From Prevotella sp. E13-27 (lineage in GTDB: Bacteria > Bacteroidota > Bacteroidia > Bacteroidales > Bacteroidaceae), in NCBI RefSeq assembly GCF_023217965.1, contig NZ_JALPSC010000002.1, forward strand, positions 868,001 through 932,000: 64,000 nucleotides of DNA, written 5' to 3'. A model generated the notes under the pieces. It was not told the origin of the DNA. It worked only from the letters and a program-made list of their open reading frames with translations, and made no database searches. Below are positions 46,314-54,600 of the stretch, piece after piece. Each line of letters opens with the position of its first letter. The stretch's first letter is position 1. The translations under genes and the position numbers were made by a program.

Positions 46314-47180
46314 ATGGATAAGACAACAAAATTCCCATCAGCTCTGATTAGCGGCGACTGTACCATGCCGTCGCTACGGCTCGACGGTGGCAGCATCATA
46401 GACCAGTGCATCGTAACTGCTGGCGAAAGCGGGACTTTTTTTCTGGAACAGCATCTGCTCTATGTGGTGCTGGGAGGCAGCGTGAAGCTGACCTGCGGAC
46501 GGCAGTCGTGGACGGTGGGCAAAAACGAGATGATTCTGCTACGCAAGGCGCACAGCGTCAGCTACGAGAAGAAAGGCTCGACGGAGACGGGACTCTTCGA
46601 GAGTCAGCTATTTGCTATCAACGACGAACTGTTGAAGGACTTCCTCACCACACAGCAAGTCAACGTGCCTCCAATGACCGAAGAATTTGGAGCGCAGGTG
46701 TCGCCCATGAGCGATCGCCTCGTGGCCTATTGTTGGTCGTTGGCACCATACTTTAACGACTCGTTGCAGGTCAGCCCAGGACTGCTACGTCTGAAGGTGA
46801 TGGAACTGCTTTACAATGTGATGGACTGCTCGAAGAACATCTTCCGCCAGATGCTCCAGTTGCGCCAGCCTGTAAAAGTGGACGTTCATCGCGTGGTGGA
46901 AGAGAACTACACATCGCCCATCTCCATCGAAGAACTGGCTTATCTCTCAGGTCGTTCACTCTCCAGTTTCAAGCGCGACTTCCAGAGCATCTATGGTGTG
47001 TCCCCAGCCAAATGGATTCGTGAAAAACGACTGTCGAAAGCCCGTCAGATGCTTCTGTCCTCTCAGATGTCCGTAGCTGATGTCGCATATAGTCTTGGTT
47101 TTGAGAATCCGACACATTTCAGCCGAATCTTCAAGCAGCAATATGGTGCATCGCCATCCACGTTTGGCAATCGCCAATAG
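46314..47180 (+). CDS. AraC-family transcriptional regulator
   Basis: This regulator of about 288 residues has an N-terminal cupin-like sensing domain (about 20-130; VVLGGSVKLTCGRQSWTVGKNEMILLRK). The C-terminal double helix-turn-helix has ISIEELAYLSGRSLSSFKRDFQSIYGVSPAKWIREKRL in the first and MSVADVAYSLGFENPTHFSRIFKQQYGASP in the second. It may control the CE1-like esterase and alpha-galactosidase genes 59 bp downstream on the same strand, or originally the broken reductase genes to its left. The upstream frame start at 46269 is rejected because it precedes the promoter box. Confidence 0.9.
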   Translation: MDKTTKFPSALISGDCTMPSLRLDGGSIIDQCIVTAGESGTFFLEQHLLYVVLGGSVKLTCGRQSWTVGKNEMILLRKAHSVSYEKKGSTETGLFESQLFAINDELLKDFLTTQQVNVPPMTEEFGAQVSPMSDRLVAYCWSLAPYFNDSLQVSPGLLRLKVMELLYNVMDCSKNIFRQMLQLRQPVKVDVHRVVEENYTSPISIEELAYLSGRSLSSFKRDFQSIYGVSPAKWIREKRLSKARQMLLSSQMSVADVAYSLGFENPTHFSRIFKQQYGASPSTFGNRQ

Positions 47181-47197
47181 CTATCAGTAAACCTAAC

Positions 47198-47242
47198 ATG
47201 AAAACTACAGCCCTTGTGCTGACAATTACAATATATATATGA
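47198..47242 (+). CDS. 14-codon leader-like ORF coupled to the esterase gene
   Basis: ATG at 47198 opens MKTTALVLTITIYI, ending in a TGA that overlaps the esterase ATG (ATGA at 47239). It looks either like the start of a lost signal peptide or a translational-coupling leader. Evidence for translation is only the overlap. Confidence 0.25.
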   Translation: MKTTALVLTITIYI

Positions 47243-48756
47243 GAAAGACAATATTTACCATTCTGCTCCTGTCAATATCAGCGATGTCAGCATGGGCCTA
47301 TCAGAAAGAAAAAATCTACATTAACTCCGGCGGCAAGCAGCGCAACATACTTGTCTATACACCCGACGAACTGCCAGCAGGCAGTCCGCTCTTCATCACC
47401 ACTCATGGCATGGGCGGCAATTCAGAGAATCAGGCAGAGCACGACAGGATGTACGAACTTGTTGACACAGCCAAGTTCGTCATGGTCTATCCTCGCGCAG
47501 ATGGCGACTACTGGGATATTAGCGGCACTACAGACCAGAACTTCATCATCAAGGTTATCGACGAGATGGCAACACGCTACAAGATTGACCGTAAGCGCGT
47601 CTATTGGTCTGGCTTCTCCATGGGTTCAATGCTGTTGTTCCACTGCATGCCCAACATGCTTGACAAGATTGCTGCCTTTGCCCCCACCAGCGGAATACAG
47701 TTCAGTGAGGAGCCTTGGAAGAAATGTGCAAAGAAGGTGAATGTCATGGAGTGCATTGCCTATAACGACAATGCTTTCACATACAACAAATACAACATTC
47801 GCGGCTATATGGAGAATATGGCAAATATGAATCGCTATACTAAATACAAGAAGCAGTCGGGCTATCGCACCAAGAACGGCACGTCATGGTTCGACGGCGA
47901 CCGCGAACTGTGGCTCAATGAAAAGACTGGTCACGAGGTGGTGCTCTACTCCTACAATTATAGCGGTAAGGGGTCGCACACACCAGTTGCTGAGAACTCC
48001 TACGAAATATGGAACTGGTGCAAGCGGTTTACACTGAATCCTGATGCTCCAGGAAACTCCACACAAGAAGAGGCAGAGGTGGTTCATTACGACGCAACTG
48101 CCAAGAATGCATGGGTTGCCACTCCAACCAGTGGTATTCTGAGCGGGTCTGATATTACCTTCAATGGTGCAACAGTAACTATTGGAGCACCAGACGACGC
48201 TGTCACTTGGGCTTGGCATGCGGGCAACCAGGGGCTACTACCGTCGCAGATGCCCTCAACCGGCGGAACCATTGAGACACTCATCACATCGTTCTCCGAC
48301 ACTGAACCATACGGCGAACTACCCACTCATGGTGCTTTTCTGAAGATAGAACCTTCTACAGCCAGTAAAATTACCATCAGCGGCAAGGCTTCGGCAAACG
48401 CTGCACAGCCACTGGTATTCGTTGCTTGCCTGAATAACAACCCGCTATCCCCCGAGTCAGTAAAGATAACACCATGGGATAACGACGTGACACAATGGAC
48501 GTATGAGGTCGATGCAAACCATGTCTATTACTTCTTCCAACAGGCATACCCCGGACAACTCACAGCCTACCGCTTCACACTCCGGAGCATTTCGTTTGAG
48601 TGTAATGTGGAGGCATCGGTCACAGATTTGCATTATTCAAGAAATCAGCAGAATGTCATCTACGAACTTGACGGCATTCACCGTAACGACGTTCAACGTG
48701 GATTGAATATCGTGGTAACAGCCGGCGGCAGCATCAAGAAAATTCTCAGCAGATAG
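47239..48756 (+). CDS. Secreted CE1/PHB-depolymerase-like esterase with C-terminal beta module
   Basis: This 505-residue protein has signal peptide MRKTIFTILLLSISAMSAWA. The alpha/beta-hydrolase domain (about 20-270) contains FITTHGMGGN (oxyanion region) and the nucleophile elbow WSGFSMGS with Ser127. The His is probably in GKGSHTPVAENSYEIW. CE1-like enzymes release feruloyl or acetyl groups from plant polysaccharides. Residues about 285-505 form a beta-rich module of unknown class. It is 26 bp ahead of the GH27 gene and shares its transcript. Confidence 0.82.
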   Translation: MRKTIFTILLLSISAMSAWAYQKEKIYINSGGKQRNILVYTPDELPAGSPLFITTHGMGGNSENQAEHDRMYELVDTAKFVMVYPRADGDYWDISGTTDQNFIIKVIDEMATRYKIDRKRVYWSGFSMGSMLLFHCMPNMLDKIAAFAPTSGIQFSEEPWKKCAKKVNVMECIAYNDNAFTYNKYNIRGYMENMANMNRYTKYKKQSGYRTKNGTSWFDGDRELWLNEKTGHEVVLYSYNYSGKGSHTPVAENSYEIWNWCKRFTLNPDAPGNSTQEEAEVVHYDATAKNAWVATPTSGILSGSDITFNGATVTIGAPDDAVTWAWHAGNQGLLPSQMPSTGGTIETLITSFSDTEPYGELPTHGAFLKIEPSTASKITISGKASANAAQPLVFVACLNNNPLSPESVKITPWDNDVTQWTYEVDANHVYYFFQQAYPGQLTAYRFTLRSISFECNVEASVTDLHYSRNQQNVIYELDGIHRNDVQRGLNIVVTAGGSIKKILSR

Positions 48757-48781
48757 CAGATTATATATAAAAGAAAGAACT

Positions 48782-50518
48782 ATGAAAAAAAGACTGTTTA
48801 TAGCAGCAACATGCCTGACGGCGACAGTTAGCCTGATGGCACAGGGCGGTCCCACGATGGGCTGGAGTTCGTGGAATACCTACGGCGTGAACATCAGCGA
48901 CGCGCTCATCCGTCGGCAGGCAGACGCGATGGTATCAAAAGGATTGAAAGATGTGGGCTACAATCACATCAATATCGACGATGGCTTTTTGGGTGGACGC
49001 AATACGGAAACTGGCGAACTTATCATCCATCCCACACGTTTCCCCAACGGACTCAAACCCGTAGCCGACTACATCCATTCAAAGGGTCTTAAAGCAGGAA
49101 TCTACAGCGATGCCGGTGCAAACACATGCGGTAATATGTACAATGGCGATGTGCTCAGCGTGAATGTCGGACTCTACAACTACGACCAGCACGATGCCGA
49201 CTTCTACTTCAAGGAGTGCGGTTTCGACTTCATCAAGGTGGACTTCTGCGGCGGTGACGCTCCACAGAACACACAGCATCTGGCTCTCGACCCGCAAAAA
49301 CGCTACACCGCCATCAGCAACGCCATCAAAGATACCGGTCGAAACGATGTGCGACTGAACGTATGCCGCTGGGACTATCCCGGCACATGGGTTCACGACG
49401 TGGCATTCTCCTGGCGCACCACCCACGACATCTGGGACGGCTGGCCATCAGTGAAGGGTATTCTTGCTGAAAACCTATACATGAGTGCCTACAGCTACGA
49501 CGGCCGCTTCAACGACATGGACATGCTCGAGGTGGGACGCTCCATGACTACCGAGGAAGACAAGACCCACTTCGGCATGTGGTGTATCATGAATTCTCCA
49601 CTGCTCATAGGCTGCGACCTCGAAAACATCAAGACCACAACACTCAATCTGCTGAAAAACGAAGAACTGATAGCCCTCAATCAGGATCCGCTCTATCAGC
49701 AGGCATACATCGTAGCACTTTCCAACAGCTGTTACATTCTGGTGCGAGACATTGAAGAACTGAACGTCACCAAACGCGCCTTCGCCATCTACAATCCCGA
49801 CGATGCTTCCAAACAGGCAACCGTACGATTTGCCGACCTGTGCCTCGGCGGAAAGGTGAAGCTCCGCGACCTGTTCCAGAAGAAAGACCTGGGCGAGTTT
49901 TCCGACAGTTACAACTTAACCATCCCTGCCCACGGCACCCGTATCTACACCGCTGAAGGCGAGCAGCGGCTGGAGCGCACCCGCTACGAAGCCGAGACTG
50001 CCTACATCAGCAACTATCAGGAACTGAAAAACAATCAGGCAGAACATACAGGCATATATGAATATGCCGACTACTGCTCATCAGGACTGAAGGCAGGGTG
50101 GCTTGGCTACAACGAAAAGAACGACCTTGTTTGGCGCGATGTATATAGCAACGACGGAGGTGACTACAAACTTACCATCGCATATATCTCAGGTGAGAAC
50201 CGAAACATCCGCATTGACATCAATGGGAAGCGCGTCAATACAGTCAATGTCAACTCTGGCGGTTGGAGTACAGTGGCAAGAAAAACCATCACCATACACC
50301 TGGAGAAAGGGCGCAACACCATCCGCCTATCAAACAGCACCAACTGGATGCCCGACATCGACTACATCGACCTTGTGCCTGTGGCAACACCCGACGACAT
50401 CGGAGCGGTCAACGCAGACAAGCACCAGGATTCATACGCGTTCGACACAGCTGGCCGTCCCGCCACACAGGCAACACGACTCCGCATTATGAACGGAAAG
50501 AAAATGCTTGTACAATGA
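48782..50518 (+). CDS. GH27 alpha-galactosidase with CBM6/35-like module
   Basis: This 578-residue secreted enzyme removes terminal alpha-galactose, e.g. from galactomannan or arabinogalactan side chains. The signal peptide ends near LMAQGG. The GH27 barrel (about 24-390) opens GPTMGWSSWNTYGVNIS. The nucleophile is Asp154 in IKVDFCGGD and the acid/base Asp216 in SWRTTHDI. A jelly-roll module (about 400-535; YEAETAYISNYQE) follows. The final segment YAFDTAGRPA...IMNGKKMLVQ resembles the short C-terminal tails of exported Prevotella proteins. Terminator at 50567. Confidence 0.92.
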   Translation: MKKRLFIAATCLTATVSLMAQGGPTMGWSSWNTYGVNISDALIRRQADAMVSKGLKDVGYNHINIDDGFLGGRNTETGELIIHPTRFPNGLKPVADYIHSKGLKAGIYSDAGANTCGNMYNGDVLSVNVGLYNYDQHDADFYFKECGFDFIKVDFCGGDAPQNTQHLALDPQKRYTAISNAIKDTGRNDVRLNVCRWDYPGTWVHDVAFSWRTTHDIWDGWPSVKGILAENLYMSAYSYDGRFNDMDMLEVGRSMTTEEDKTHFGMWCIMNSPLLIGCDLENIKTTTLNLLKNEELIALNQDPLYQQAYIVALSNSCYILVRDIEELNVTKRAFAIYNPDDASKQATVRFADLCLGGKVKLRDLFQKKDLGEFSDSYNLTIPAHGTRIYTAEGEQRLERTRYEAETAYISNYQELKNNQAEHTGIYEYADYCSSGLKAGWLGYNEKNDLVWRDVYSNDGGDYKLTIAYISGENRNIRIDINGKRVNTVNVNSGGWSTVARKTITIHLEKGRNTIRLSNSTNWMPDIDYIDLVPVATPDDIGAVNADKHQDSYAFDTAGRPATQATRLRIMNGKKMLVQ

Positions 50519-50566
50519 AGGGATGGCTGGAAAAGCATAATCTATAATTGTAACGAAAGATATTTA

Positions 50567-50610
50567 GCGGGTTGAAGTGACGATTTGCAACACTTCCGCC
50601 CGTCTTTTTG
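50567..50610 (+). terminator. Rho-independent terminator after the GH27 gene
   Basis: GCGGGTTGAAGTG (50567-50579) pairs with CACTTCCGCCCGT (50591-50603), with wobble pairs and one mismatch, followed by TCTTTTT. Confidence 0.65.
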
Positions 50611-50764
50611 CACTTTTAACGCACAAAGAGGAAATACTTGGATAGCTATTCCAATTAAGGAAGCCAGGGAAACCATGCATGCCTCGCTGGTCTATGTCAA
50701 GGGTATGTATCAGCGCAATGCCGTAAAGGAATTCTTCAAGCGTATGCAGATAGGGAAAATCTGA
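50606..50764 (+). pseudogene. Possible 3' remnant of a LysR-type regulator gene
   Basis: An open frame without a start ends in TGA at 50762-50764. It reads WIAIPIKEARETMHASLVYV and then NAVKEFFKRMQIGKI, a pattern like the C-terminal end of LysR substrate-binding domains. It begins inside the terminator, so it is not expressed as is. The assignment is weak. Confidence 0.3.
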
Positions 50765-50799
50765 ATCAGTTGAGGAAACGATTAATTATTTAGAAATAT

Positions 50800-51495
50800 T
50801 TATCCATTTCGATATTCGGCTGGTGTCATCCCCGTCTCGCGCTTGAAGAACTTGGAGAAGAACGAGGGATTAGGGAAGTTCAGCGACTCAGCGATCTGCC
50901 AGATGGGCAGGTCGCTGTATTTCAGTTGTAGTTTGGCCTGCTGGATGATGTGGCGATGAATCCATTGCATGACTGTCTGTCCGCTGACTTCCCGGATGAC
51001 GGATCCAAGATGGTTGGGTGTCAGGCAGAGATGGTCGGCATAGAAGGCGATGGCATGTTCACGAGCGGCATGCTCGTTGACGAGAATGGTAAAGCGATGA
51101 AAAATATCCTCCTGACGGCTGACGGGATGACGCTTCCTTTCTGCGTTTTCTTTATTATATATAAGGCGGAGTTCGGAGAGGAGCGCCGTTTGCAAGGCAC
51201 GGACAGAGGAATGTGACAGGGGCTGGCGCTTGACGGTATGCCAGAGCAGACGGAAATACTCGTCAGTAAGCTGCCAGTCGTCATCGTTCAAATGAAAAGT
51301 CGTACACTCCTTGAAAAGTGTCTCTTTTGGTAACTCCCGATAGGAGAAGGTCTGGATGTCGAACTCATCGTCCATCTCTTCAATTTCGAATACGGAGTCG
51401 GCTGACACAACAAGCAGCATACCTGTCTGTAAGTCATGCGGTTCCATATTGATAATGCTGTGAGCTTTAGTTTTTTTTGTTAAAATCAAACTCAT
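50800..51495 (-). CDS. AraC-family regulator, N-terminally shortened
   Basis: The frame gives 231 residues. The C-terminal DNA-binding region is intact: IAFYADHLCLTPNHLGSVIREVSGQTVMQWIHRHI, then IWQIAESLNFPNPSFFSKFFKRETGMTPAEYR. The sensing domain starts only at KAHSIINMEPHDLQTGMLLVV, so the first 30 or so residues normal for this group are missing. The apparent start (51495) falls in a DNA segment that is duplicated at 56347-56427; the ATG at 51447 is an alternative. It is divergent from the giant glycosidase gene and is its likely regulator, if still functional. Confidence 0.8.
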   Translation of the reverse strand: MSLILTKKTKAHSIINMEPHDLQTGMLLVVSADSVFEIEEMDDEFDIQTFSYRELPKETLFKECTTFHLNDDDWQLTDEYFRLLWHTVKRQPLSHSSVRALQTALLSELRLIYNKENAERKRHPVSRQEDIFHRFTILVNEHAAREHAIAFYADHLCLTPNHLGSVIREVSGQTVMQWIHRHIIQQAKLQLKYSDLPIWQIAESLNFPNPSFFSKFFKRETGMTPAEYRNG

Positions 51496-51553
51496 TCTGC
51501 ACGATAAATAAGAAAAATGGGTCTGTATTCAAGATTATTTTGTATTTTTGCAA
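51473..51553. repeat. Duplicated promoter segment, copy A
   Basis: About 80 bp are shared with 56347-56427, including TTTTTTGTTAAAA, ATTCTGCACGATAAAT, ATGGGTCTG and the -7-like TATTTTTGCAA. Copy A sits between the divergent AraC and glycosidase genes. Confidence 0.75.
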
Positions 51554-51577
51554 CAAGAATGGGCTTTTTTATCTTTG
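51547..51577 (+). promoter_or_regulatory. Promoter of the GH43-GH78 multidomain gene
   Basis: TTTG at 51547-51550, 19 bp, TATCTTTG at 51570-51577. This is an exact consensus, 52 bp before the start at 51630. A second -7-like box (TATTTTTG, 51543-51550) overlaps the -33 element. Confidence 0.65.
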
Positions 51578-51629
51578 CCTTGTCGTGAAGATTTTTGCCT
51601 CTTTTGCGGATTGTAAAACAAATGATAAT

Positions 51630-54600
51630 ATGATGAAACGACACCTAACAATTTTCTGCCTACTGGTCATGGCACTGAATCTGCAGGCTCGACAAGGGAA
51701 TAATATGAACAAGGACCTGCCTTTCAATCCCTTTGGCCATCCGCTGATTCCCGATATGGTGGCCGACCCCAGCGTTGTTGAGATTAATGGAATGTTCTAT
51801 TGCTATGTCACCACCGACGGCTACGGACAAGGGCTGGAAACGTCGGGTCCACCGGTGGTGTGGAAGTCTCGGGATTTCGTTAATTGGAGCTTCGATGGAA
51901 CCTATTTCCCACAGGCTGTGGGCGAGAAATACTGGGCACCTAGCAAACCCGTCTACAAGAACGGACATTGGTATATCTACCCTACGGTTAACGGCTATAT
52001 GTATCCTGCCGTGAGCGATAGTCACGAAGGACCGTTTCACTTAGCAAAGGGCAATCGCTTTACGATAGAGAACCGTCTGCTGGAAAAAGACAGTGTCTGT
52101 GCCATCGACACCGAGATGTTCATCGACGATGACGGCACACCCTATGCCATCTGGGGACTCCGCAATGTGGCAAGGCTCAAGGACGACATGACAACCATCG
52201 ACACGCTTGTCACCATCGACACCCGCAAAAAGCAATATACCGAGGGGCCCATCTTCTTCAAACGAAAGGGCATCTACTACTATCTCTACACTCAGATGGC
52301 GCTGGAACGCTATGAATACTACTATCAGATGAGCCGTGAGAGTCCATTCGGTCCATACGAGACACCTCGGCAGGATGTGGTCTGCACCACCGACGCTGAT
52401 ACAGGTGTGTTCGGGCCTGGACATGGTTGCGTATTCCATCCTGAGGGCACTGACGACTACTATCTGGTGTTCTTGGAGTTCAGTCGCAACAGTACCAACA
52501 GGCAAATCTATGCCAACAAGTTGGAATTCAACGACGATGGTACCATCCGTCAGGTAAGGGTGACGCTCAACGGCGTTGGCGCTTTGCGACAGACGATGCG
52601 CACAAGACATTTGTTGCAGCCCGTACAGATGAGTGTTTCGTCGGTTGCAGAACCAGAAAGGGTTCCCTACAAATTGGACAAGCGCTGCCAGCGTACGGAG
52701 TATTTTGTGCCAGAGTTTGCTGTCGATGGCTCCAATGGGTCGCGATGGATGGCATCTTCTGCCGACACCACCGATTGCTGGCTGATGGCAGACTTAGGCA
52801 TGGTGCGCCGCATAGGTAACAGCAGTCTCGCCTTTGTCCGTCCCACAGCTGGTCATGCCTACAGGTTGGAAGGCTCTGTCGATGGAATCACATGGCAGAC
52901 ATGTGGCGGACACGATGACCTGCGCATCATGTCACCACACATTGACAGTATCAACCAGTCGTTCCGCTATCTGAGGGTACACATCACTCATGGTATTCGA
53001 GGCGTATGGGAATGGAAGATAGAGGAAGCGCAGACCGATGACTTTGCCCATGCCAAGTGGATTGCGTTGGAAGCTGACTCCACCATTCTGTTTCCCTACA
53101 TTCATCTGCTTAAAGCAAACAGTCCCGAAGGGCAATCGCTGAAAAGCTACCGTATGCCTGTCCTCAGCAAGACTTACCGAGTGAAAGGTCAGGTGAAGAG
53201 AGCATGGGTGGACATCTGTGGACTGGGACAATACGAGCTGTTTATCAACGGAGAGAAGATGGGCAATCATTTTCTGTCACCTGGCTGGACGATGTACAAC
53301 CGTGAACTGCTCTATAACGAGCTGGATGTCACACAAGCCTTGCAGCAAGCCAAGCACGGCAAGGTGGCCATTGAGGTGATGTTGGGAGGTGGCATGTACG
53401 ACATCAGCACCCGTGGTTATCACAAGATGGCTGGCTCCAGCGGTGCGCCGAAGCTGCTTTTCTGTCTGCATGTTGACTTTAAAGATGGTCAGCACAAGGA
53501 CTTTGTCAGCGATGCTACATGGAAGGCCCGTGAGAGTGGCATTCGTCATACAAGCATCTATAGCGGTGAGTGGCGCGATGCAACGCTCTTGGCCAAGCCG
53601 CATCCTGCCATCATTACCCATCCTCACTGGGATGTACAACTGGTTAAGCAACAGGCTGGCACCCATGTCAAGATACATCAAGAACTGCCAACGACTGAGA
53701 TAGCCCCTGGCATATACGACACACGACAGAACTGCTCAGGGATTGTCCGAATCAAAGTGAAGGGGAAACGGGGACAGACCATCCGTTTGCGTCCTGCCGA
53801 GATACTGAAAAACGGAGCCATATCACAAAAGAGCATGCCTGGCTATGAGTGGCAGTACACCCTCAGTGGCGATACCAAGGGCGAGACATGGCAGCCGCAG
53901 TTCTCCTACACGGGGTTCCGCTATGTGGAGGTAAGAGCCGACGAGGGTGTGGAACTACTGGAACTAACAGGACTGCACACGACGACCGATGCAGCGGAAG
54001 TAGGCAGCTTCGAGTGTAGCGATACGCTTTTCAACCGCATCCATACGCTCATCGACTGGGCCATACGCAGTAATCTTGTCAGCATCACCACAGACTGTCC
54101 AACCCGAGAGAAGCTGGGTTGGCAGGAGCAGAACCATCTGATGGCGCTCTCGATGATGTACCGTTATGACATACGCTCGCTGATGAACAAGATTGCCGAC
54201 GATCTGGCCGACTCTCAGCACGGTGACGGAGCCATCCCAACCATAGCGCCCGAGTACACGCAGTTTGAACTGGGCAGCGGCTTTGAGGACACACCCGAAT
54301 GGGGGGCATCGTTCATTCTCTGTCCTTGGTACACCTATCAGTGGTATGGCGACGACAGTGCCATGCAAAAGCACTATGAGGCCATGAAGCGCTATATCGC
54401 CTATCTTGGCTCTCGTGCCGAAGGTGGCATTCTCAACTACGGACTCGGCGACTGGTTTGACATAGGTCCGAAACGACCAGGCAAGGCGCAACTCACCAGT
54501 GTGGCACTCTCAGCAACTGCCATGTACTATTATGAGCTGACCGTGATGCAGCAGATAGCTCGTCATCTGGGGCGAAATGGCGATGCAGAAGCATTTGCCC

